The notes beneath the pieces were generated by a model. It searched no databases, was not told the origin of the DNA, and saw only the letters and a list, made by a program, of their open reading frames with translations. A DNA stretch of 64,000 nt. Origin: Gemmatimonadaceae bacterium. Lineage in GTDB: Bacteria; Latescibacterota; UBA2968; UBA8231. The position numbers and the translations under genes were made by a program. The stretch lies in assembly GCA_026706075.1 (NCBI GenBank), contig JAPOZM010000074.1:61437-125436 (forward strand), given 5' to 3'. Within the stretch, counting starts at the first letter, position 1; each line of letters starts with the position of its first letter. Of the stretch, positions 44,245 to 52,928 are shown one piece after another.

Positions 44245-45452
44245 GGGCCCGGGAGTTCGACCTGGTTCTGGTCCTCGCCGCGGCCGCCATCATCGCCTGC
44301 GGCGTCACCATGATCTACAGCGCCGCCGGCTCCGGACTGTGGCGCCATCAGGCCGTGGTCGCCATCCTCGCCCTGGCCGCGGCCCTGGCCGTGGCCTACG
44401 TGCCCACCACGGCCTTCTACGAGGTGGCCTACCCGGTGTACGCCGCCGGCGTCGTGAGCCTGCTCCTGGTGCTGGTCTGGGGCTCCGGCGAGCCGGCCCG
44501 CTGGCTGGCCCTGGGCCCGCTGCGAATGCAGCCGTCGGAGTTCGCCAAGATCGGCGTCATCCTGGCCCTGGCCCGGTTCCTCGCCGATCGATCCCCCGAG
44601 CAGGCCGGACGGCCCCGGGCGATCGCCCATGCCCTGCTCCTGCCGGCCCTGCCCATGCTCCTGGTGCGCCATCAGCCGGACCTGGGCACGGCGGTCTCCT
44701 ACGGGGCCGCCTTCGTGCCGATGCTCTACTGGGCGGGGGTGAGGCCCCTGTACATCTTCTTCCTCCTGGCCCCGGCCCTGAGCGTGTTCTTCTCCTTCGA
44801 GCCCCTGTGGCAGAGCCGGGCGCCGATCATCTTCGCCCTCTACATCATCGCCAGCTCGGTCGTCATCCAGGTCCAGCTCGCGCGGCTGTGGGTGACCTTC
44901 ACCATGCTCTTCGTCAACCTGTCGGCGGGGCTGGCCACCACCCTGTGGACCAACCTCCTCCACGACTACCAGAAGGCCCGCATCCTCACCTTCCTCGACC
45001 CCGAGAGCGACCCCCTGGGAGCTGGCTGGAACATCATCCAGTCGAAGATCGCCATCGGTTCGGGGGGGCCCACGGGCCGGGGGTTCCTGCAGGGCACGCA
45101 GACCAACTACGAGTTCCTGCCGGTGGCCCACACCGACTTCATCTTCTCCGTCATCGGCGAGGAGTTCGGTTTCCTCGGCGGCGCCGCCATCCTCGTCCTC
45201 TTCCTCATCATCATCTGGCGCTGCCTGCACATCGCCACCCTGGCCAACAGCCGGTTCTCCAGCCTGCTGGCCGTGGGCCTGGCCTCGATGCTCACCTTCC
45301 ACGTCTTCGTCAACGTGGGCATGACCATCGGCGTCATGCCGATCACCGGCCTGCCCCTCCCCTTCCTCAGCTACGGCGGCTCCTCGCTGCTGACCAACTG
45401 TCTCGCCGTGGGCCTGATGCTGCACATCTACGCCTGCCGCCACGAGTACTGA
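44241..45452 (+). CDS. rodA: SEDS glycosyltransferase RodA
   Basis: 403 residues from GTG 44241, about ten membrane helices. Polymerises lipid II into glycan strands together with PBP2. SEDS signatures: 'ARWLALGPLRMQPSEFAKIGVILALARFL', 'RHQPDLGTAVSYGAAF' with the catalytic-type Asp, 'GWNIIQSKIAIGSGGPTGRGFLQGTQTNYEFLPVAHTDFIFSVIGEEFGF', and 'TGLPLPFLSYGGSSLLTNCLAVGLML'. All are intact. Confidence 0.93.
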   Translation: MRAREFDLVLVLAAAAIIACGVTMIYSAAGSGLWRHQAVVAILALAAALAVAYVPTTAFYEVAYPVYAAGVVSLLLVLVWGSGEPARWLALGPLRMQPSEFAKIGVILALARFLADRSPEQAGRPRAIAHALLLPALPMLLVRHQPDLGTAVSYGAAFVPMLYWAGVRPLYIFFLLAPALSVFFSFEPLWQSRAPIIFALYIIASSVVIQVQLARLWVTFTMLFVNLSAGLATTLWTNLLHDYQKARILTFLDPESDPLGAGWNIIQSKIAIGSGGPTGRGFLQGTQTNYEFLPVAHTDFIFSVIGEEFGFLGGAAILVLFLIIIWRCLHIATLANSRFSSLLAVGLASMLTFHVFVNVGMTIGVMPITGLPLPFLSYGGSSLLTNCLAVGLMLHIYACRHEY

Positions 45453-45456
45453 CCGC

Positions 45457-46539
45457 ATGGTCCCTCCGCCGCAGCTCTGGGCCGGCGCCGCCGCCGCCGT
45501 CTTCGTGGTACAGAGCCACTGCGGCATGCCCGCCGTCCCCCACGGCGAGCTGGCCCAGTGGTTCGCCCAGCGCGGCCTGCACGAGCGCACCCTCGTCTCG
45601 GCCGGCCGGGCCGCGCGCGAGAGTCCCCGGGACCCCCGGCCCCACTTCCTCGCCGCCATCGCCCACGCCGGCCTGGGCGCCCGCCGCGAGGCGGCGGCCG
45701 CCCTCGAGCACGCCCTGCGCCTCGACCCGGACGACGCCCGCCTCTACGGGGCCCTGCGCGCCCTGGCCGCCGAGTCGGGCCAGGAGGCCCTCGCCCTCGA
45801 GGCCCTGCAGCGGCTCGAAGAGGCGCGGCCCGGGCACTGGCTGCTGCGCCTGAACCTGGGTTGGGCCTATGGCGCCGCCGGCTACCGGGAAGAGGCGCTC
45901 CGCCGGCTCCAGGAGGTGGTGGAGAGCGCCGATTCGACGGCCCCCCGGCCCGCACGCACCTTCGCCCACTACGAGCTGAGCCGGCTCTACCTCGACGAGG
46001 ACCGCACCGGCGATGCCGCCCGGGTGCTGGAGAGCGGCCTCGGCCTCGATCCCGACGACCCCCTGCTGCTGCTGGGCGCCGGCGAGAGCCGCCTGCGGGC
46101 CGGGGAGCCGGAGCGCGCCCACCGGCACTTCGCCCGCGCCCTCGACAACGCCGACGACATGGAGCGGACGGCTTCGAGCATCGCCGGGATCTACTACGAC
46201 TCCGGACTCCGGGAGCTGGCCATCGAGTACTACGAGAAGGCGGCGGGCCGGAGCCAACCCTCGCCGCAGGTGCTCAACAACCTCGCCTGGACCTATGCCG
46301 AGGCGGGCCTGCGCCTCGACCGCGCCCAGGAGCTGTCCCTGCGCGCGGTCAAGAGCGACGCCGACAACGTCGTCTACCTCGACACCTACGCGGAGGTCCT
46401 CTTCCGGCGGGGGCGGACCGATCAGGCCATCGCCCTGATGCGCCTCTGCCTCCAGCTCGAGCCCGAGGACGGCGAGCACTACGAGTACCTGCGCGGCCAG
46501 CTGACCCGCTTCGAGGCCGCCGCCGACTCGCTGCTCTAG
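45457..46539 (+). CDS. TPR-repeat protein at the end of the elongation operon
   Basis: 360 residues, starting four bases after the rodA stop. A hydrophobic N-terminus ('LWAGAAAAVFVVQSHCG') may be a signal or anchor. It is followed by seven to eight tetratricopeptide repeats ('HFLAAIAHAGLGARREAAAALEHALRLDPDD', 'LRLNLGWAYGAAGYREEALRRLQEV', 'AHYELSRLYLDEDRTGDAARVLESGLGLDPDD'). Likely a scaffold for the wall-synthesis machinery, by position. The stop converges with and overlaps that of the flippase gene. Confidence 0.75.
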   Translation: MVPPPQLWAGAAAAVFVVQSHCGMPAVPHGELAQWFAQRGLHERTLVSAGRAARESPRDPRPHFLAAIAHAGLGARREAAAALEHALRLDPDDARLYGALRALAAESGQEALALEALQRLEEARPGHWLLRLNLGWAYGAAGYREEALRRLQEVVESADSTAPRPARTFAHYELSRLYLDEDRTGDAARVLESGLGLDPDDPLLLLGAGESRLRAGEPERAHRHFARALDNADDMERTASSIAGIYYDSGLRELAIEYYEKAAGRSQPSPQVLNNLAWTYAEAGLRLDRAQELSLRAVKSDADNVVYLDTYAEVLFRRGRTDQAIALMRLCLQLEPEDGEHYEYLRGQLTRFEAAADSLL

Positions 46540-48092
46540 CCGCGGCCCCCCGCGGCCCGGTGCCGCACCCGCTCCAGCAGCACGCGGTCCTCCCTCTCGA
46601 GGCCCAGGGCGACCAGCACGATCCCGTACACCAGCAGGAAGACCGCCGCCGCCGCCACCGCCCCCAGGGCGGGCCCGGCGGCGCCCGGCAGCCAGGCGGC
46701 CGCCCCGGCGGCGGCCGCGGCGGCGAGCAGCGGCTTGAGGAGGCTGCGGCGCAGGGGCCAGATGCCGCGCACCACGTAGAGCTGCCCGAGGCGCCAGAGG
46801 TTGACCAGGAGCATCGACGCGGCGGCTCCCAGGGCCGCGCCGAGGGCGCCCCAGACCTCGATCAGCCACAGGTTGAGGCCGAAGTTCAGGGCCAGCCACA
46901 GGCCGTTGTTGAGGAGGTTGAGCCCCGGCCGCCCGGACATGGCCAGCAGCGGCTCGGCGACGGCGAAGACGCTGTGCACGGTCATGCCCAGGCACAGCAC
47001 CACCAGCACCCGCAGGGCCAGGGTCAGACCGGCGAGGTCGAGCCCCCCCGCGGCCAGCAGCGACAGCAACGGGTCTCCCAGCAGCAGCAGGCAGCCGGCC
47101 AGCGGCAGGTTCACGGTGAGGATCCAGCGGGCCACGATGGCGAACCGGTCCCCCAGGGCCGCCTCCCGGCGCCGGAGGGAGAGATCGCTGACCACGGGGC
47201 TGAAGATGGCGTCGAAGGCCTGGGGCGCCTTGAGGACGATGCTCGCCGCCCGGCGGGCGAGGATGTAGACGGCCACCACCCAGGGATCGACGTACTTGGC
47301 GAGCATGAGCACGTCGAGCTGCGCGAGCAGCGAGTAGAGGAGGTCGGTGAGGGTGACGGGAACGCAGAAGCGGGTCAGGGACCGCAGCGGCGGTCTCCCG
47401 GCCGCCGCCCCCGCGGCCGCGAGGAGGGAGAAGTGGCGCCGGAAGTACCAGGCCGCCAGCAACAGGGTTCCGGCGGCCATGGCCAGCTGCACCCAGGCGA
47501 TCGCCGTGAGCCCGAGGCCGGCGAGGCCGACGGCGGTGCCTCCGGCGAAGAGGAGGAGGGGCCCGGCCACGGAGCGGACGTAGACCTCGTAGCGCATGAT
47601 GCGCAGGGCCCGGGTGGCGGCGGTGAGGACGCACCCCAGGGCCAGGCAGGGAGCGGTCCAGGCCATGATCCGCAGGACCCCGGCCACGGGCTTGTCGTAG
47701 AAGGAGGCGATGCGGTCGGCCAGCAGGGTCACGGCGGCGGCGACGGCGACCCCGGCGATGGCGGCCACCAGCAGGCCGGCGGCGATGGCGGCGCTCTCCC
47801 GGCGCCGGTCGCCCGAGGCGCGGGCGGCGGTGACCCGGTAGACGACGCCGCGCTGCAGCCCGAAGCGGGCCAGGGTGTTGAGGGTGGAGCAGACGGCCCA
47901 GGCCATGGAGTAGAGGCCCACCACCTCGAGGCCGCAGAGGAGGGTGATCACCCACAGGAAGGCGCCGCGCGACAGGCGCGCCGCCTTGCCGGCAAGCACC
48001 ACCAGGGCGCCGCCGGCGAGATCGCGAAGATCGTCTTCGTCGCCGCGGGACGGCTCCGGGCCGGAGACCACCGGGTCCGGGCCGGCGGTCAT
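46536..48092 (-). CDS. Lipid-linked oligosaccharide/polysaccharide flippase (MOP superfamily)
   Basis: 518 residues with about fourteen membrane helices. Wzx/MurJ-like exporter: 'LGALVVLAGKAARLSRGAFLWV' region, 'GLYSMAWAVCSTLNTLARFGLQRGVVYRVTAARASGD', repeated 'A.R.MRYEVYVRSVAGPLL' and 'KAPQAFDAIFSPVVSDLSLRRREAALGDRF', the conserved segment of polysaccharide biosynthesis proteins. It would flip an undecaprenyl-linked glycan across the inner membrane. Located with a glycosyltransferase and a CDP-alcohol transferase, so part of a surface-glycan pathway. Confidence 0.8.
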   Translation of the reverse strand: MTAGPDPVVSGPEPSRGDEDDLRDLAGGALVVLAGKAARLSRGAFLWVITLLCGLEVVGLYSMAWAVCSTLNTLARFGLQRGVVYRVTAARASGDRRRESAAIAAGLLVAAIAGVAVAAAVTLLADRIASFYDKPVAGVLRIMAWTAPCLALGCVLTAATRALRIMRYEVYVRSVAGPLLLFAGGTAVGLAGLGLTAIAWVQLAMAAGTLLLAAWYFRRHFSLLAAAGAAAGRPPLRSLTRFCVPVTLTDLLYSLLAQLDVLMLAKYVDPWVVAVYILARRAASIVLKAPQAFDAIFSPVVSDLSLRRREAALGDRFAIVARWILTVNLPLAGCLLLLGDPLLSLLAAGGLDLAGLTLALRVLVVLCLGMTVHSVFAVAEPLLAMSGRPGLNLLNNGLWLALNFGLNLWLIEVWGALGAALGAAASMLLVNLWRLGQLYVVRGIWPLRRSLLKPLLAAAAAAGAAAWLPGAAGPALGAVAAAAVFLLVYGIVLVALGLEREDRVLLERVRHRAAGGRG

Positions 48093-48135
48093 CGCCCCCC
48101 TGGTCCCGGTCCCCGGCGAACCGGCCCTCGCGGAC

Positions 48136-49302
48136 TCACGCGGCGGCCCCGTCCTCGGGCGGCGGGCGCCGATCGGCGATGACGGCGCGCACCACCTCGG
48201 CCGAGCGCCGGCCCAGGGCCTCGACGCTGAACTCGGCCTCCACCCGCAGGCGGGCCTCGCGTCCCATGCGGCGCCGCGCCTCGGGGTTCGAGAGCAGGTG
48301 GAGGAGGCCCTCCGCCGTGGCCCCCGGATCGTCGGCCGGCACCAGCCACCCCGTGCGTCCGTGGACCACCACCTCCGGGGTCCCGCCGCCGTCGACGCCG
48401 ACGCTCGGCAGGCCGAAGGCCCCGGCCTCGATGTAGGCGTTGCCCAGGCCCTCCTCGACGCTGGTGAGGGCGAAGACCGAGGCGCGGCCGTACTCGACCC
48501 GCAGGGGCGCCGAGCGCGGGCGCAGGGCGCCGACGAAGAGGACGCGGCGGGCGAGACCCAGCTCCCCGCAGAGGCGCTCGAGGCGGCCCCTCTCGGGGCC
48601 GTCGCCGACCACCGTGCAGCTCAGGCCCGGCACCCTCGCGGCGGCGGCGGCCACGGCGCGCAGGACCACGTCGACCCGCTTCTGCCGCGTCAGCCGGGCG
48701 ACGGTGAGCACGGAGGCCGGGGCCCCGTGGCCTCCCGGCTCCCCGGCGTCCCCCCCGGACCAGGCGAAGTCGAAGGCCGGATAGCTGACGAAGAGGCGGT
48801 CTTCCTCCACTCCCCGGGAGGCGGCAAGGCGCGCCATGCCGCGGCTGGCGGCGGCGACCCCCGCCGAGCGCCGGTAGGCCCGGCGCAGGGCCAGGCTCTC
48901 CAGGCGCCTCCAGGGACCCCTCCCCGGCAGGCGCGTGCGCAGGTCGCTGCCTCGGGCGCTGGTGATCAGCGGGCAGGGCAGGTGCGAGAGCAGACCCGCC
49001 ACGCGCGTGCCCATGCCGTTGGTCGTCCACAGGCAGTCGGGCCGCAGCCGCTCCAGCTCCCGGCGGAGGGCGCCCAGGCAGCGGCCATAGCGATGCAGGA
49101 CGCCGGCCGCCGGCCGCAGCCGCCGCACCGGAAAGGGCAGGCCGTCGTCGGCCACGGCGGGTCCCATGGTCAGCACGTGGACCTCCACCCCCTGCGATGC
49201 CAGCCCCAGGCCCAGGCCGCGCGCGTAGGCCGCCGTCCCCGCCGCCTCGGGCGGGAAGCGCGTGCCGAAGAGAAGCACCCGGGGCGCCGGCCGGTCAGGC
49301 AT
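48136..49302 (-). CDS. GT4-type glycosyltransferase
   Basis: 388 residues from ATG 49302; the frame runs upstream but only as shadow of the neighbour. GT-B fold: N-terminal 'LLFGTRFPPEAAGTAAYARGLGLGLASQGVEVHVLT', C-terminal 'SVLTVARLTRQKRVDVVLRAVAA' and the nucleotide-sugar motif 'VFALTSVEEGLGNAYIEAGAFGLPSVGVDGGGTPEVV' (E-x7-E of GT4). It retains stereochemistry of the sugar donor. It overlaps the CDP-alcohol transferase by 8 bp. Confidence 0.88.
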   Translation of the reverse strand: MPDRPAPRVLLFGTRFPPEAAGTAAYARGLGLGLASQGVEVHVLTMGPAVADDGLPFPVRRLRPAAGVLHRYGRCLGALRRELERLRPDCLWTTNGMGTRVAGLLSHLPCPLITSARGSDLRTRLPGRGPWRRLESLALRRAYRRSAGVAAASRGMARLAASRGVEEDRLFVSYPAFDFAWSGGDAGEPGGHGAPASVLTVARLTRQKRVDVVLRAVAAAAARVPGLSCTVVGDGPERGRLERLCGELGLARRVLFVGALRPRSAPLRVEYGRASVFALTSVEEGLGNAYIEAGAFGLPSVGVDGGGTPEVVVHGRTGWLVPADDPGATAEGLLHLLSNPEARRRMGREARLRVEAEFSVEALGRRSAEVVRAVIADRRPPPEDGAAA

Positions 49303-50542
49303 GGGGGCCCGGCTCCCGGCCGCCGGCGGCGGCGATCCAGGCGAAGCGCGCGGCGTGGACCGCCAGGGTCGCCGCCATGGCCCAGGCCATGACCTGGAAG
49401 GCGGCTTCCGCCGCCCCGAGGGCGGTGCCGAGCGTGAGGACCACCAGGTGGACGTTGCGGCGGGCGGCGACCAGGTGGAAGGCGGCGTCGAAGGGCCGGG
49501 CGTCGAACAGCTCGCGGCCGAAGAGGGCCTTGAAGCCGCCGGTGCAGAGCTTGTCGAGGAGGAAGGCGGCCACCAGCGTCCAGCAGGCAAGGGCGGCCGG
49601 CGACGGGGTCAGCAGCCGGCCCTCGGTCAGGTGCCACCCGAGGGCGAGGAACCACAGTCCGAGGCCGGGAAGGGCGGCGGCGTGCTCGAAGCCGCCCATG
49701 CGGTCGCTCAGGTTGACGGTGAGGCGGGCGAGCTTGCCGTCCACCGAGTCGAGGAGGACGCCGGCCCAGGCGCAGAGGATCCCGGCCCCCAGCCGCCCCG
49801 CGGCGAAGCAGGGGATCGCCGCCCAGATGCCGACGACGGAGAGCAGGGTCAGCAGGTTCGGGGAGACCGCCGTCCGGCTCAGGGCGCGGGTCAGGAAGCG
49901 CACGAGGTGGTAGTAGCCGTAGCGGGCGACGACATCGATGACGCCCTTGAAGGTGCGGTGGAACATCCGCCGGTCGATCTCCCGCAACTGGCGCGGGTCG
50001 GTCAGGCGGACCAGGAAGGGCGCCATGGTGAGCCGCAGCTCCGGGACGTAGCGGTCGAGGTCCCCGGCCTCGAAGACGCGCACCGACCCGGGCTCCGGCT
50101 CCCAAGGGCCGTCCCCGCCCTGCTCCGCCAGGGGCGCCGCCGACGACAGGTGGGCCGCAACCGCGCCCTCGCCGCGGACCAGGCACCCGGGGCCGGCGGC
50201 CAGCAGGTGGTCGAGGATCCGGCCGTCGACGACGGCGTCGCCCTCCAGGAACAGGACCGCGCCCTCGTGGTCCGCCATCCAGCGGCGGGCCTCCCGGCAG
50301 CCGGCCACCTCCACGATTCGGCGCCCCTGCGGGTGCAGGCGGTCCAGGTCGGGGCGGAAGCGGCCGGCGGACCCGGCGGTCTCCGCGGTCACGCAGACCA
50401 CGGCGCGGTCGAGGCCGCGGCGGCCGCCCTCGCGCAGATGGCGCTCCACGAGGCTCATGCCCCAGAGACGCCAGCCAGCGGCCGGGCGGGTGGCGTCGAT
50501 GCACAGGGTCGGCGGCGGTCCGGGAGCCGCGGGATCGTCCAT
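49295..50542 (-). CDS. Bifunctional-type CDP-alcohol phosphatidyltransferase with altered catalytic motif
   Basis: 415 residues from ATG 50542. The N-terminal ~170 residues look like a reduced nucleotidyltransferase ('GMSLVERHL', 'GAVLFLEGDAVVDGRILDHLL'), as in archaeal-type inositol-phosphate cytidylyltransferase/DIPP synthases. The C-terminal half is a membrane CDP-alcohol transferase: 'LLDSVDGKLARLTVNLSD'. The first half of the motif (DxxDGxxAR) is perfect. The second half, normally GxxxDxxxD, reads 'RMGGFEHAAAL', so the last two Asp, including the proposed base, are missing. It may act on a different alcohol or be impaired. Confidence 0.65.
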   Translation of the reverse strand: MDDPAAPGPPPTLCIDATRPAAGWRLWGMSLVERHLREGGRRGLDRAVVCVTAETAGSAGRFRPDLDRLHPQGRRIVEVAGCREARRWMADHEGAVLFLEGDAVVDGRILDHLLAAGPGCLVRGEGAVAAHLSSAAPLAEQGGDGPWEPEPGSVRVFEAGDLDRYVPELRLTMAPFLVRLTDPRQLREIDRRMFHRTFKGVIDVVARYGYYHLVRFLTRALSRTAVSPNLLTLLSVVGIWAAIPCFAAGRLGAGILCAWAGVLLDSVDGKLARLTVNLSDRMGGFEHAAALPGLGLWFLALGWHLTEGRLLTPSPAALACWTLVAAFLLDKLCTGGFKALFGRELFDARPFDAAFHLVAARRNVHLVVLTLGTALGAAEAAFQVMAWAMAATLAVHAARFAWIAAAGGREPGPHA

Positions 50543-50606
50543 GGGGTGGAAGGTGGAGCCGCCGCCGGGCCCCGGCAACCGCCGCCGCAAGCCGGCCGGC
50601 CCGGCC

Positions 50607-50635
50607 TTGAGCACCGGTGCCCGCCTTCGTAGAGT
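50607..50635 (+). promoter_or_regulatory. Promoter giving a leaderless message for the COX3-like gene
   Basis: TTGAGC (50607-50612), 17 bases, TAGAGT (50630-50635). The ATG at 50642 is seven bases past the -10, the expected transcription start. Confidence 0.5.
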
Positions 50636-50641
50636 GCGCCC

Positions 50642-51235
50642 ATGGATCCCTCCGGCCCCCCCTCCCGGGCTCCCCTGCCCGACCCGGTCTCCGTGCGCCG
50701 CCTCGGCCTCGTTCTGGTCCTCGTCTCCCTCTCCGTGTTCTTCGCGGCGGGGCTGGCGATCTTCGCCTTCAGCCACCAGTCGCGTCCCTCCGGGAGCGAC
50801 CTCTCCCTGCCCCCGGCCCTGTGGCTCTCGACCCTGCTGCTGCTGCTCTCGGGCCTGGCCGTCGAGGGGGCCGCCCGCCACGCCCGGAGGGCCCGGCTCG
50901 ACGAAGTCGGCCGCTGGGTGCGCGTCAGCTTCGTCCTCGGCCTGCTCTTCACCCTCGCCCAGGTCCTGGGCATGGCCTCCCTCCTGGACCGGCACGAGCT
51001 GTCGCTGTCGACGGGCGCCTTCATCGGCCTGGAGGGCCTCGCCTTCGCCCTCGTCCTCATCCACGCCGTCCACGTAGCCGCGGGCCTGGGTCTGCTGGGG
51101 ATGCTGGCGGTGCGCGCCGGCCTGGACAGACTCGGCCTGGAGCACCTGCCGTCGGTGCGCAGCGCCGCCACCTACTGGCACTTCCTCGAGGTCGTCTGGG
51201 TGGTCCTGCTGATCGCGTTCTACGCCGCCGGCTGA
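50642..51235 (+). CDS. Cytochrome c oxidase subunit III-like membrane protein
   Basis: 197 residues, five membrane helices. Heme-copper oxidase subunit III signs: 'FFAAGLAIFAF', the Glu-containing 'SGLAVEGAARHARR' helix, 'LIHAVHVAAGLGLLG' (HxxH-x-x-G motif) and 'ATYWHFLEVVWVVLLIAFY'. The last motif matches the family's 'YWHFVDxVWxxLF', with Glu in place of the usual Asp. Such subunits support proton uptake and assembly of subunits I and II, none of which is present here. An orphan copy. Confidence 0.75.
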   Translation: MDPSGPPSRAPLPDPVSVRRLGLVLVLVSLSVFFAAGLAIFAFSHQSRPSGSDLSLPPALWLSTLLLLLSGLAVEGAARHARRARLDEVGRWVRVSFVLGLLFTLAQVLGMASLLDRHELSLSTGAFIGLEGLAFALVLIHAVHVAAGLGLLGMLAVRAGLDRLGLEHLPSVRSAATYWHFLEVVWVVLLIAFYAAG

Positions 51236-51245
51236 ACCGTCCGGC

Positions 51246-52271
51246 TCACGGCGTCGGCGCGTCCTCCCGGATCAGGCCCTCGGCCTTCAGCTCCGCCCAG
51301 AGATCCGCCGGGATCTCATGGGCCCACGAGGCCAGGTTCGACCTCACCTGATCGGGGTGCACGGCCCCCGGGATCACCGCCGAGACCAGCGGATGGGCGA
51401 GGGCGAACTGCAGGGCCGCCGCCGGCAGCGGCACGTCGTGGCGCCGGCAGACCTGCTGGATGCGGCCGGCCTTCTCGAGGATCTCGGGCGGCGCCGGCCC
51501 GTAGGCGTACGTGGCTCCCTCCTTCGGACCCGTGACCAGGATCCCGGAGGCGAAGGGGGAGCCGATGACGACGCTGACGCCGCGCTCCTGGCAGAGGGGG
51601 AAGTCCCCGTCGAGCACGTCCTGGTCGAGCAGCGTGTAGGGCATGGCGACGATGAAGAAGTCGAGGTCGACGAGGTCGATCAGCCGCCGGATGGCCGGCC
51701 TCACGTTGATGCCGGCGCCGATGGCGCCGATGCGGCCGTCGCGGCGCAGCTCCTCGAGGGCGCGGGCGCCGCTGGCGTAGAGCTGCGACTCGTGGGCCGT
51801 GAGCCGCTGCTCGGTGGTCTGCAGGAGGCTGTCGAGGTCGTGGACCAGCAGCAGGTCCACCGACGGCAGGCCCAGGCGCTGGAGGCTGTCCTCCCACGAG
51901 CGCATGATGCCGTCGTAGGTGTAGTCGTAGTGGAACTCGAAGGGCAGCGCGCCGGTCCAGACGCCCCGGTCGAAGCGCTCCAGGTCGCGGGCGGCCTTGA
52001 GGACGCGGCCCACCTTGGTGGACAGCACGTACCGCGACCGCTCCCGGCGCCGCAGGAAGTCGCCCACCCGGTGCTCGGAGAGGCCGTGCCCGTAGTACGG
52101 CGCGGTGTCGTAGAGGCGCATGCCGCCCTCCCAGGCCGCGGCCAGAGTCGCCTGCGCCTGGTCGTCCGGCACGCCCTCGAACAACTCGCCGAGGTGGGCG
52201 CCGCCGAAACCGACCTCGGTGACGGTCACGCCCGTGTCTCCGATCCTGCGTTCGCAAAGGGTCTTCTTCAT
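51246..52271 (-). CDS. Aldo/keto reductase (D-threo-aldose 1-dehydrogenase-like)
   Basis: 341 residues from ATG 52271 with GAGGAAA upstream. TIM-barrel NADP reductase: Asp and Tyr of the tetrad in 'RLYDTAPYYGHGLSEHRVG', Lys in 'VLSTKVGR', His in 'DLLLVHDLD', cofactor loop 'AGINVRPAIRRLID' and 'LQFALAHPLVSAVIPGAVHPDQVRSNL'. The group includes L-fucose/D-threo-aldose dehydrogenases and pyridoxal dehydrogenase. Probably co-transcribed with the small membrane protein gene 23 bp upstream. Confidence 0.85.
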   Translation of the reverse strand: MKKTLCERRIGDTGVTVTEVGFGGAHLGELFEGVPDDQAQATLAAAWEGGMRLYDTAPYYGHGLSEHRVGDFLRRRERSRYVLSTKVGRVLKAARDLERFDRGVWTGALPFEFHYDYTYDGIMRSWEDSLQRLGLPSVDLLLVHDLDSLLQTTEQRLTAHESQLYASGARALEELRRDGRIGAIGAGINVRPAIRRLIDLVDLDFFIVAMPYTLLDQDVLDGDFPLCQERGVSVVIGSPFASGILVTGPKEGATYAYGPAPPEILEKAGRIQQVCRRHDVPLPAAALQFALAHPLVSAVIPGAVHPDQVRSNLASWAHEIPADLWAELKAEGLIREDAPTP

Positions 52272-52294
52272 CGTTTCCTCAGTTCCGTGTTTCC

Positions 52295-52807
52295 TCAGCT
52301 CCGTTTCTTCTTCAGCCACCTGTCGGTGTCGTGCAAGGCCCCGAGCAGGGCCAGAAGCCACCAGTAGAGGACGAACAGGGAGAGCCCCACGGTCGCCGTC
52401 CCCAGCCTCGCCTCCTCGATCATCTCCTTCCGCGTCTGCCAGAGTTCCCTTCTCACCCTGACCGTCCTGTGACGCTGTTCCTCGCGGGCAAGACGCTTCA
52501 GGTAGGCCCGGGTGGAGTCGATCTCCGCCTGGCTGTGCTTCTCGAGCAGCTCTTCCGGGGGCAGGCTCAAGTCGGCGTATTCCACGGTGCGCCCGACCGG
52601 CGGCGCCGCGGGCGGAGGGTACTGCGGATAGTCTCCCACCCTCCACCAGGCGAGCTTGAGACCGGGGTCCGCGAAGATCACGACCCCGAGGCCCGATGCC
52701 AGGATGACCGCCCCCAGGACGACCTTCGTCAGGCGGCCGGTGGCATGGACGCCGTACAGGCCGACGAAGGGAGTGACGAACCCCACCACCACCACATACG
52801 GAAGCAT
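52295..52807 (-). CDS. Hypothetical membrane protein, 170 residues
   Basis: Not recognised. Two hydrophobic N-terminal segments ('YVVVVGFVTPFVGLYGVHATG', 'VVLGAVILASGLGVVIFA'), a Pro-rich middle ('YPQYPPPAAPPVG'), a charged helical stretch ('EELLEKHSQAEIDSTRAYLKRLAREEQRHRTVRVRRELWQTRKEMIEEARLG') likely to form a coiled coil, and a C-terminal membrane helix with basic end 'DRWLKKKRS'. The layout suggests a membrane protein with a cytoplasmic or periplasmic coiled-coil domain. Confidence 0.6.
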   Translation of the reverse strand: MLPYVVVVGFVTPFVGLYGVHATGRLTKVVLGAVILASGLGVVIFADPGLKLAWWRVGDYPQYPPPAAPPVGRTVEYADLSLPPEELLEKHSQAEIDSTRAYLKRLAREEQRHRTVRVRRELWQTRKEMIEEARLGTATVGLSLFVLYWWLLALLGALHDTDRWLKKKRS

Positions 52808-52928
52808 GAGACGAAATTAGTCAGATTCCCGGCGCCGGGGGACCCTCGCCGACGGCTCCAGCTGTTTGGGACGCCCGCGGCGCCCTGGCTACATTCCCCG
52901 GCCCTGCACTGGAAACCACGGAGAGAGC

